Of a DNA stretch of 11,556 bases, positions 1 to 6,034 are shown piece after piece. Source of the stretch: Candidatus Alkanophagales archaeon (GTDB taxonomy: Archaea > Halobacteriota > Syntropharchaeia > Alkanophagales > B39-G2); NCBI GenBank assembly GCA_003661185.1, contig QMVQ01000030.1:1-11556 (forward strand), read 5' to 3'. The position numbers and the translations under genes are program-made. How positions within the stretch are numbered: position 1 is the first letter of the stretch; every line of letters begins with the position of its first letter. Below the pieces are notes generated by a model. It worked only from the letters and a program-made list of their open reading frames with translations, ran no database searches and was not told where the DNA came from.

Positions 1-328
1 CCCACTCCTCAAAATTGAAAGGCTGATGAGCTAAAGCAACCTTGACGCCACCCCTCACTCCTTTCACCCTTATTCTCGCCCAGTATTTAGCTATTTTCGT
101 GTCCCTTCTTTGAATATCTATCAAATCTTTTCTTATTGGAACACCTTTCATCCGCATCGCTTTCTTGTATAGCCACTTCTCATCTTGCTCGTTTTCTGAA
201 TCTACACTTCTGTCTTCTCCCTTTTCGAGCCAGTGCTGGAAGTTATCATACTCCCTATCGAGTAACTCCCTCTTCCGCTTCGTCAGACCTACGAGCTTGC
301 ACCTGACCGTCTTCCTTACTTCCATCAT
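1..328 (-). CDS. tnpB: TnpB / IS200-IS605 family OrfB, N-terminal part (truncated by left edge)
   Basis: An open frame of 109 codons runs without a stop from an ATG at 328 (or the adjacent in-frame ATG at 325) off the left edge. Its start, MMEVRKTVRCKLVGLTKRKR, and later blocks such as RRDTKIAKYWARIRVKGVRG match the N-terminal region I know from archaeal TnpB proteins of IS605 and IS1341-type elements. TnpB is an RNA-guided nuclease, ancestor-like to Cas12, that cuts at element excision sites. The RuvC-like and zinc-finger parts would lie outside the window, so intactness cannot be judged. No Shine-Dalgarno site is seen. An AT-rich box at 347-356 lies about 25 bases before the start, which fits a leaderless transcript. 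The neighbour on the 5' side is a strong hairpin (375-408), as expected near the end of such an element. No tnpA is visible. Recognition is from sequence pattern only. Confidence 0.8.
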   Translation of the reverse strand, partial: MMEVRKTVRCKLVGLTKRKRELLDREYDNFQHWLEKGEDRSVDSENEQDEKWLYKKAMRMKGVPIRKDLIDIQRRDTKIAKYWARIRVKGVRGGVKVALAHQPFNFEEW

Positions 329-346
329 TTTTAGTATAATCTTCTT

Positions 347-360
347 ACTTAAAAACTTTC
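347..360 (-). promoter_or_regulatory. Putative BRE/TATA box of tnpB
   Basis: The minus strand reads GAAAGTTTTTAAGT here: a purine-rich BRE-like stretch followed by an AT-rich box. It is centred about 24 bases before the ATG at 328, the spacing expected if transcription starts at or next to the start codon. Confidence 0.35.
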
Positions 361-374
361 CCACACACCTCCCC

Positions 375-408
375 TGCTGCCGCCTCCTTAAGGAGGGGAT
401 TAGCAGCA
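375..408. repeat. Strong imperfect hairpin at the 5' side of tnpB
   Basis: A perfect 14-base palindrome, CCTCCTTAAGGAGG (383-396), is nested within outer arms TGCTGC (375-380) and GCAGCA (403-408). The result is a two-stem hairpin with an asymmetric internal loop. Subterminal hairpins are typical of IS200/IS605 ends, where they are recognised as single-stranded DNA. Its position 47 bases before the tnpB start suits an element left end. The exact element boundary cannot be placed without other copies. Confidence 0.55.
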
Positions 409-428
409 ACGTCGTCCTAAAAATTTAG

Positions 429-448
429 AAAAAAGGAAAAGAAAAAGG
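429..448 (-). terminator. Oligo-T terminator after the binding-protein gene
   Basis: On the minus strand, about 35 bases after the stop of the ABC binding-protein gene, the sequence is almost pure pyrimidine with several T runs (CCTTTTTCTTTTCCTTTTTT). Archaeal RNA polymerase terminates at such T-rich tracts without needing a hairpin. It separates the importer operon from tnpB. Confidence 0.5.
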
Positions 449-482
449 ACAACCTTGCTCTGAGGTGGCTGCTCTTCCCATA

Positions 483-1478
483 TCATAAACCCAACTCTGC
501 TATCGCCTCGTCATAGAGCGTCGTGTTGAATAGATCGTCTCTTGTGAGCAGTCTTTCCGTGTAGCCGAGTTCGTAGAGAACTCTTGCATATTCAAGGGTG
601 CAGTTAAGCCCTATGTATGGGTCATAGACCCATGTTCCGTCCCATGTGTCGAGCGAATACTCAACCTGAGAGACTTCCCAGCCACACTTCCTTGCATAAA
701 CCTCGGCAGCTTCGTCAGGATGCGCCCTGCAGTATAACGTTGTATTTATGTGTGTCTTTATAATCTGTTTCACAATTTCAGGATGTTCTTCCAATAGCTT
801 TTCGCTGACGAGGAGGCAGCAGCAGGCATGATTCGGCCACATCTTGCCGGAAGGCACGACCATCACGCCGCTCCCTTCAAGCTCGATAATCGCCGGATAT
901 GGCTGCGGCAAGAAAGCAGCGTCCACAGCACCAGCGCCCATTGCGGTGACGGCGTCGCCGGGGCCCATGGCTACGATATCAACGTCCTTTTCGGGGTCTA
1001 ATCCGTTTTCCAGTAGCCATCTCTTCAAAATAGTGTCCTGAATGGAGCCGGGCGGGAACGTTGCTATCTTCATGCCACGCAATTTTTCAGCGGTAAAATT
1101 CTCGGCAAGCTCGGGCTTCACGACGAGGTGCGAGCCGTTTATCTGGACTCCTGCTACAATCTTCGCCTTAAGACCCTTATCGATGGCAGTGATTGGGGGC
1201 GTCGCACCGACGTAGGCGACGTCGATGTCGCCGGCGAGCATCGCTTGCATCTCTGGCGGTCCCGATGGGAATTCCGCCTCAGTGACGCAGACCACGCCGA
1301 GCCTCGCAAGGTCGTTCTGCCACCAACCTTCCTCCATCGCCACCATGAACGCAACTTGATGCGTGCTTGGCTGGTAGCCGAAACGTATCGTTATCCCCTC
1401 CTCAGGAGGTGGAGCGATGCAGCCGAGAGAGAACGTCACAACTATTACCAGCAGACAAAAGACGATTGCCTTCTTCAT
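483..1478 (-). CDS. ABC transporter substrate-binding lipoprotein, NitT/TauT (SsuA-like) type
   Basis: 331 residues. The N terminus is a lipoprotein signal peptide: a basic start, a hydrophobic core, and lipobox FSLGC with the lipidated cysteine at residue 20, so the protein should be anchored outside the membrane. The mature part begins with IRFGYQPSTHQVAFMVAMEE and later has GDIDVAYVGATPPITAIDKG and LRGMKIATFPPGSIQDTILK, the pattern of the periplasmic-binding-protein type II fold of SsuA, TauA, NrtA and THI5-like proteins (COG0715). The ligand cannot be read from the sequence; related proteins bind sulfonates, nitrate/bicarbonate or thiamine precursors. A run of three cysteines (HACCCLL, about residue 237) is unusual in a secreted protein. 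The gene begins 33 bases after the ATPase stop, has no clear ribosome site, and is preceded by a TATA-like box. Its partners are a FecCD-type permease and ATPase rather than the usual SsuBC type. Confidence 0.85.
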   Translation of the reverse strand: MKKAIVFCLLVIVVTFSLGCIAPPPEEGITIRFGYQPSTHQVAFMVAMEEGWWQNDLARLGVVCVTEAEFPSGPPEMQAMLAGDIDVAYVGATPPITAIDKGLKAKIVAGVQINGSHLVVKPELAENFTAEKLRGMKIATFPPGSIQDTILKRWLLENGLDPEKDVDIVAMGPGDAVTAMGAGAVDAAFLPQPYPAIIELEGSGVMVVPSGKMWPNHACCCLLVSEKLLEEHPEIVKQIIKTHINTTLYCRAHPDEAAEVYARKCGWEVSQVEYSLDTWDGTWVYDPYIGLNCTLEYARVLYELGYTERLLTRDDLFNTTLYDEAIAELGL

Positions 1479-1501
1479 CGGCTTTCTTCTTTGCCGAACA
1501 G

Positions 1502-1510
1502 ATATTTATA
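1502..1510 (-). promoter_or_regulatory. TATA-like box directly before the binding-protein gene
   Basis: The minus strand reads TATAAATAT, close to the archaeal TATA consensus. It lies in the 33-base gap just after the ATPase stop and is centred about 28 bases before the ATG at 1478, so a transcript from it would be leaderless. This would let the binding protein be made in excess over the membrane parts. Confidence 0.45.
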
Positions 1511-1511
1511 C

Positions 1512-2300
1512 TTAATGACCGTTTATAGGGAGGAGGTAAACGGCGCCTGTTAAGGGGTGTGTTTCCACTATTACGTCCACGCCAAATGCCCTTTTTATAT
1601 TCCCTCTCGTTAAGACTTCCTTTGCGGCACCTGCCGCGATTATCTTGCCGTCGTTCAGCAGGACGAGTTCATCGCAGTAACCAGCTACGAGATTCAGCTC
1701 GTGCGACGCTATGATCACGACAAGCTTTTTCTCTACAGCAAGTCTCTTTATGATTTCCATTATTTCAAGCTGGTATCTCAGGTCGAGGTTTGCGGTCGGC
1801 TCGTCCAACAGCAAATACTTCGGCTGCTGCGCCAGTGCTCTTGCGATAAAAACCCTTTGGCGTTCGCCGCCGCTGAGCGTTGTGATCGGGCGGTCGGCGA
1901 GGTGCCAGCAGTCGGTCAGCTGCATGCACCCCTCCGCTATTTTTAAGTCCTCTTCCTTTTCAAATTCAAAACGGCGGAGGTGCGGATTCCTGCCCATCAA
2001 CACGACTTCCAAGGCGGTGAACTCGAAGTTTGCGGGCGTCTCCTGCGGGACGACCGCAAGCTCCCGTGCGAGCTCCCTGACTGAGAACTCCGAGACCCTC
2101 TTGCCGTCGAGGAAGACGACACCGCCGTTAGGCTTGAGTGCCTTACTAATAATTTTCAGGAGCGTCGTCTTGCCTGAACCGTTCGGTCCGAGCAAGCCGA
2201 CGAGCTTTCCGCATTCTATCCTTAAGCTCACCCCTTCGAGTATTTTCTTCGTCTGCCTCCCGTAGCCATAGCTAAAATGCACGTCTACAACCCTAAGCAT
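1512..2300 (-). CDS. ABC transporter ATP-binding protein, BtuD/FecE type
   Basis: 262 residues from the ATG at 2300. The frame is open further upstream, to 2351, but the 2300 start gives the normal N terminus (MLRVVDVHFSYG), has a GAGGGAG ribosome-binding stretch just before it, and overlaps the permease stop by 8 bases, as in coupled genes. It has all the ABC ATPase motifs: Walker A GPNGSGKT (residues 38-45), Q-loop Gln86, signature LSGGERQRV (142-150), Walker B YLLLDEP (162-168) and H-loop His200. VLMGRNPHLRRFE follows the style of the iron-siderophore/cobalamin importer ATPases (COG1120). It powers uptake through the neighbouring permease on the inner face of the membrane. The substrate is not known. 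Confidence 0.92.
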   Translation of the reverse strand: MLRVVDVHFSYGYGRQTKKILEGVSLRIECGKLVGLLGPNGSGKTTLLKIISKALKPNGGVVFLDGKRVSEFSVRELARELAVVPQETPANFEFTALEVVLMGRNPHLRRFEFEKEEDLKIAEGCMQLTDCWHLADRPITTLSGGERQRVFIARALAQQPKYLLLDEPTANLDLRYQLEIMEIIKRLAVEKKLVVIIASHELNLVAGYCDELVLLNDGKIIAAGAAKEVLTRGNIKRAFGVDVIVETHPLTGAVYLLPINGH

Positions 2301-3423
2301 AACCCATCTCCCTCTTACGCCGCAGCAATAAGTAAATAAAGAAGGGAACACCTGAAATCGCAGTGATAAGCCCGACGGGGAGCTCCAAGGAGGAAACTCT
2401 CACAAGGGCATCCGCCCATATCAAAAAGGACGCACCCACGAGCGCCGAAGCGGGCAGAAGGATACGATGGTCAGGACCGACGACAAGACGGACGGCGTGC
2501 GGCACCATAAGCCCGACGAAGCCGATGGTCCCGCTGACTGCGACTGCCGACGCCGCTGCCACCGCCGCAAGCACCAAAATCGCACGCTTCACAATCTCGA
2601 CCTCGATGCCGACGTGCAGGGCGCTTTCTTCACCGAGGAGCATGGCGTTGAGGTCGCGTGCGAAGAAGTAAAGAAGAAAGGTGCAGGCGACTATAGGGAA
2701 AACAGCAGCCTCGACCCGCCCCCAGCTTGCGAGCCAAAGCCCACCCAGCATCCACGAGACTATCTGATGCCAGTCCCGAAGCGTTAAGTAAAGGATAAGC
2801 GTGGAGATGGAGTGGAACAGGAAGGAGGTGGCAATTCCCGCAAGCAAGAGCGTGTCCACCGGAATTTTGCTGCCAGTCCTTGCGATGTTATAAACGAGGA
2901 AGACGGCGAGGAGCGAGCCGAAGAATGCAAAGACTTGCTTTGCGTAGGTGCCCGCAAGCAGCGAGAGCGGCAGGCAAAACGAGAGCGTAACGCCGAAAAG
3001 CGCACCCGAAGAGATTCCGATGACGTAGGGGTCAGCCATCGGATTTTTGAAAAGCCCTTGGAGCGCCGCGCCAGAAATTGCGAGCGCCGCGCCTACAATG
3101 GCGCCAAGAACGACTCGTGGCAGCCGTATTTCAAAAATTATTAGTTTTTGTGTCTCAGCAGCGGCGTCCGCATGCACACCGAGCTCTAATCCGAACTTGT
3201 TTAAGAAGTCGCAAGCAGCGAGCTTGAAGGCGTTAAGAATCGCAGAGGGGCTTATATATGTGGAGCCGACGGCGGTTGCGAGCACGACGCTCAACAGCAA
3301 TGCCAGAGTGAGCACTAAAAGCGTAAGCCGCCAGTGCCGCACCCTCTCCAGTAAGTATGCGTGCTTTACGCCCTCCCCGACGACGTGCGCGCTCGTCTCC
3401 AGCACCCATACCCCGATTGCCAT
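2293..3423 (-). CDS. ABC transporter permease, BtuC/FecCD family
   Basis: 376 residues with many hydrophobic segments and the hallmark FecCD block EIRLPRVVLGAIVGAALAIS followed by SGAALQGLFKNPMADPYVIG, near residues 95-140. The C-terminal half has SGTIGFVGLMVPHAVRLVVG and ends in a short basic tail (RRKREMGYA). This family (PF01032) forms the dimeric pore of type II importers for cobalamin, haem and ferric siderophores. About 33 residues precede the first membrane segment; the most upstream ATG (3423) is used because no better-placed start is evident. No ribosome site precedes it, but an AT-rich box lies about 26 bases upstream. It is the first gene of the importer set. The binding-protein gene downstream is of another class, so a cobalamin or siderophore role should not be assumed. 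Confidence 0.9.
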   Translation of the reverse strand: MAIGVWVLETSAHVVGEGVKHAYLLERVRHWRLTLLVLTLALLLSVVLATAVGSTYISPSAILNAFKLAACDFLNKFGLELGVHADAAAETQKLIIFEIRLPRVVLGAIVGAALAISGAALQGLFKNPMADPYVIGISSGALFGVTLSFCLPLSLLAGTYAKQVFAFFGSLLAVFLVYNIARTGSKIPVDTLLLAGIATSFLFHSISTLILYLTLRDWHQIVSWMLGGLWLASWGRVEAAVFPIVACTFLLYFFARDLNAMLLGEESALHVGIEVEIVKRAILVLAAVAAASAVAVSGTIGFVGLMVPHAVRLVVGPDHRILLPASALVGASFLIWADALVRVSSLELPVGLITAISGVPFFIYLLLRRKREMGYA

Positions 3424-3442
3424 TTAAGTAAAAAAAGATTTT

Positions 3443-3454
3443 GTTTTGTAAAAA
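3443..3454 (-). promoter_or_regulatory. Putative TATA-like region of the importer operon
   Basis: In the divergent gap (3424-3542) the minus strand reads TTTTTACAAAAC about 26 bases before the permease ATG at 3423. The position is right for a leaderless archaeal promoter; the sequence match is weak. Confidence 0.25.
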
Positions 3455-3520
3455 TGAGTTAAGTAGCTTCTAGGGTGGCGGCGTTCCGCGGGCATGCTAC
3501 GTTGCACGCTACGACCTGTA

Positions 3521-3530
3521 ACATTAATTA
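3521..3530 (+). promoter_or_regulatory. Putative TATA-like region of the plus-strand cluster
   Basis: ACATTAATTA lies in the divergent gap, 13 bases before the ATG at 3543 and 25 bases before an in-frame ATG at 3555. If it is a TATA box, a leaderless start at 3555 would fit better than the one at 3543. Weak evidence. Confidence 0.25.
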
Positions 3531-3542
3531 GCAGTAGTCCCG

Positions 3543-4565
3543 ATGAATGAGCAGATGCAGCTCGGCACGACGGTTTGGTATGGGGACCGCCCGTTTGAGG
3601 CGGCGGTGCGGAAGCTTCATAGCATCGGCTTCGACTATTTCGAGCTTGCTCTCGACTACCCGCTCCCAGGATGCATGAACGCCGCCGCAAAAGCATCCTT
3701 GAAGGCACTCCTGCGGGACTTGGGAATGAACGTAGCGTTCCACGCTCCATTGGACATTTTCGTTGCGCAACCACGTCCGGAAATATTTGAAGCTAGCCTT
3801 AAGGTCATGTTGAGGAGTGTAGAGTTCGCCGCCGCCTTCGAGCCGCTATACTTCAATTTCCATACTACGTTCCGAGTTTCGACACACTTCTTTAAAGACG
3901 TCCGTGAGCGGATTAAGGAGTGCGGGCTGGCGGCGTGTAGGGAGATTGCGGACGCCTGCGGGAGTCTGGGCTTCCCTGCATGCGTGGAAAACGTGTTCGT
4001 ACCGCTTGAGCACGCTGACCTTCTCGCCGAAGCGCTTAATTTCGAAAACCTTTGGCTCACCTTCGACGTCGGGCACGCCATCCTCGCAGAAACTGCACAT
4101 GAGAAATGGAGCGCTGCCAAAAAAACAACGGCAGCGGCAACGAAAACTACGAATGCTACGACGAAAACGACTGCGCAACGGTCTGTGGTTGCAACGCACG
4201 CCGACGCTGGCAGCTCGGCAGGCGAACTGAAAGAAAAAGCTCTGATTTACCTTGAATCTTGGCTCTCCCGCTTTGGGGGCAAAGTTTTAGTCGTGCACCT
4301 CCACGACTGCGCAACGGTCAGCGGAGGCTTCGAGCGTGGCGTGCCGAGCGTGGACATACGGCTGCAAGACCACATCTCGCTCGGACGGGGCGAGCTAGAC
4401 ATCCCCGAAATTCTGAAAATGTTTGGTAGCTGCGAATACATGCTCATCGAGACCTTTTGGAAAGACAAGCATAGACTGAAAGAAGTTAGCTATGAGGATT
4501 TGTATGAGAATCTGACTTTCGTCAGATACACCTTACAAAAGCGAGCGAAGCTTTTTTGCTACTGA
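3543..4565 (+). CDS. Sugar phosphate isomerase/epimerase-like TIM-barrel protein (AP endonuclease 2 / xylose isomerase superfamily)
   Basis: 340 residues. The order of conserved pieces fits a COG1082-like metal-dependent TIM barrel: His67 in NVAFHAPLD, His107 in FNFHTTF, Glu149 in CVENVFVP, Asp175 and His178 in FDVGHA, His252/His254-Asp255 in VVHLHD, GRGELD (281-286) and Glu303 in MLIETFW. These are the usual metal and acid/base ligands, so the protein is probably catalytic. Family members isomerise or epimerise sugars or cleave DNA at abasic sites; the substrate is not evident. Residues about 190-227, between the DVGHA and HLHD strands, form an insertion rich in Thr, Ala and Lys. The start may instead be the ATG at 3555 (Met5). 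It is the first gene of the plus-strand cluster, 27 bases before the FAD-dehydrogenase gene. Confidence 0.75.
   Translation: MNEQMQLGTTVWYGDRPFEAAVRKLHSIGFDYFELALDYPLPGCMNAAAKASLKALLRDLGMNVAFHAPLDIFVAQPRPEIFEASLKVMLRSVEFAAAFEPLYFNFHTTFRVSTHFFKDVRERIKECGLAACREIADACGSLGFPACVENVFVPLEHADLLAEALNFENLWLTFDVGHAILAETAHEKWSAAKKTTAAATKTTNATTKTTAQRSVVATHADAGSSAGELKEKALIYLESWLSRFGGKVLVVHLHDCATVSGGFERGVPSVDIRLQDHISLGRGELDIPEILKMFGSCEYMLIETFWKDKHRLKEVSYEDLYENLTFVRYTLQKRAKLFCY
4110..4224 (+). repeat. Low-complexity Thr/Ala/Lys insertion inside the TIM-barrel gene
   Basis: Codons 190-227 contain a run of ACG/ACT/GCG/AAA-type codons; nine of residues 195-210 are Thr. It begins with a seven-A run (4119-4125). 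The reading frame and the flanking barrel motifs stay intact on both sides. It is most likely a surface loop expanded by simple-sequence change. Confidence 0.6.
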
Positions 4566-4592
4566 AGTATATGGAAAAAAGGAGAGCGTGAG

Positions 4593-5987
4593 ATGAAAGA
4601 ATATGATGTCATCATTGTAGGAGCGGGACCTGCAGGGCTATTTGCGGCAAATGAGCTCAAGGGCAGAGCAAACGTCCTCATAATTGACATGGGGAAAGGT
4701 GTTGAGGAGCGGAACTGCCCGATGGAGCTGACTGGCGTCTGCGTGGGATGCGAGCGCTGCGGCATCATGTGCGGCGTCGGAGGCGCCGGGACTTTCTCGG
4801 ACGGCACTTTGAACTTGCGTCCGGACATCGGCGGCGACCTTGCGGAGATTTGCGGTGACGAGGAGCTGGGGTGGTGGCTCGTCAGATACGTTGATTCCGT
4901 GTTCTTGAAGTATGGGGCGCCGCCTGAGCTTTACAAGGGCGAAAAAGAGGAGATAGAGGAGCTAAAGCGGCGAGCAATGTCTGCAGGCGCGAGGTTTGTC
5001 GAAATAGACCAACGACATATAGGCTCCGACAACGCCAAATCTGTCATAAAAAACTTTGAAGCTGACCTGCGGAGCGAGGGCGTTGACTTCTTGTTAAACA
5101 CTAACGTCGTGGACATACTTGTCGAGGGGGGGAAATGTAAGGGCGTAGTCATCGAGAACGAGAGCGGAAAAAGTTTGGTAATGGGAAAATGCACGCTTCT
5201 CGCCCCCGGGAGGGTTGGAGCGGCGTGGATGGAAGAAATCGTCAAGAAGCACGGAATAGAGGCGGCGCACGCCGGCATTGATATTGGGGTGCGTGTTGAG
5301 GTGCCTGCCATCATCATGGACCCCATAACGAAAATAAACAGGGACCCGAAGTTCCATATAAGGACGAAGCGTTACGACGACTTTGCAAGGACCTTCTGCA
5401 CGAACGAGCATGGTTTCGTCGTGAAAGAGGTTTACGATGGCTTTGTTGGCGTGAACGGGCACTCTCTGAAGAATAAAAAATCAGAAAACACTAACTTTGC
5501 GTTCCTCGTGCATGTCGAGCTTACAGAACCAGTTGAGAACACCACGCTTTATGGGCGGTCGGTCGCCATGCTCGCAACCACCATCGGCGGCGGCAAACCC
5601 CTCATCCAAAGGATGGGCGACTTACGCAGAGGGCGCCGCTCCACTTGGGACCGGATAAAAAGGAATTTGGTGCAGAACACGCTCAATGACGTCACGCCCG
5701 GCGACATTTCGATGGCGCTCCCGCACCGCATCACCATGGACATTATTGAGGGCTTAGAGAAACTTGACGAGGTGATTCCGGGCGTCGCCTCCGACTCCAC
5801 GCTCCTTTACGCTCCCGAAATAAAATTCTATGCAATGAGGATAAACGTGAACAAGAACATGGAGACGTCCATCGAAAATTTGTTCGTGGCGGGCGACGGC
5901 GCCGGTCTTTCAAGAGACATCGTGAACGCCGCCTCCACCGGCGCCCTCGCGGGCTGGGGCATCAAGGAAAAGTTAGGTATCGGTTGA
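4593..5987 (+). CDS. FAD-dependent dehydrogenase, COG2509-like, with ferredoxin-like cysteine cluster
   Basis: 464 residues. The N terminus carries the dinucleotide-binding fingerprint VIIVGAGPAGLFAAN (about 6-20) and the C terminus the FAD-contacting block LFVAGDGAGLSRDIVNAAST. Between them, cysteines 42, 50, 53, 56 and 60 precede GVGGAGTFSDGTL. The last four have spacing C-x2-C-x2-C-x3-C, the pattern of a [4Fe-4S] ligand set. This arrangement and the overall length match the uncharacterised FAD-dependent dehydrogenases of COG2509. The reaction is unknown. A GGAG ribosome site lies about 9 bases before the ATG. The gene is tightly spaced after the TIM-barrel gene and 47 bases before the aldehyde:ferredoxin oxidoreductase gene, so it may pass electrons between that enzyme and a pyridine nucleotide or other carrier; this is inference. 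Confidence 0.8.
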   Translation: MKEYDVIIVGAGPAGLFAANELKGRANVLIIDMGKGVEERNCPMELTGVCVGCERCGIMCGVGGAGTFSDGTLNLRPDIGGDLAEICGDEELGWWLVRYVDSVFLKYGAPPELYKGEKEEIEELKRRAMSAGARFVEIDQRHIGSDNAKSVIKNFEADLRSEGVDFLLNTNVVDILVEGGKCKGVVIENESGKSLVMGKCTLLAPGRVGAAWMEEIVKKHGIEAAHAGIDIGVRVEVPAIIMDPITKINRDPKFHIRTKRYDDFARTFCTNEHGFVVKEVYDGFVGVNGHSLKNKKSENTNFAFLVHVELTEPVENTTLYGRSVAMLATTIGGGKPLIQRMGDLRRGRRSTWDRIKRNLVQNTLNDVTPGDISMALPHRITMDIIEGLEKLDEVIPGVASDSTLLYAPEIKFYAMRINVNKNMETSIENLFVAGDGAGLSRDIVNAASTGALAGWGIKEKLGIG

Positions 5988-6034
5988 GGGCACCATGATT
6001 CTAAGCCCGTTCGTAACGGCTGAGGGGAACGAGT

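Noticed and set aside
165..428. Plus-strand ORF of 87 codons with a Ser-rich, hydrophobic product
   Set aside because: It is largely antisense to the TnpB frame and its composition is that of a reverse-strand shadow; the minus frame has clear family similarity.
1711..2265. Plus-strand ORF of 184 codons
   Set aside because: Entirely antisense to the ABC ATPase, whose motifs are complete; the product is Ser-rich with no recognisable domain.
2301..2351. Longer start for the ABC ATPase at 2351
   Set aside because: The extra 17 residues are unlike the family, and the ATG at 2300 has a ribosome site and the usual short overlap with the permease.
483..3423. Tungstate or cobalamin importer serving the nearby oxidoreductase
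   Set aside because: Tempting because of the AOR gene, but the binding protein is not TupA, WtpA or BtuF-like and nothing in the sequence shows the ligand.
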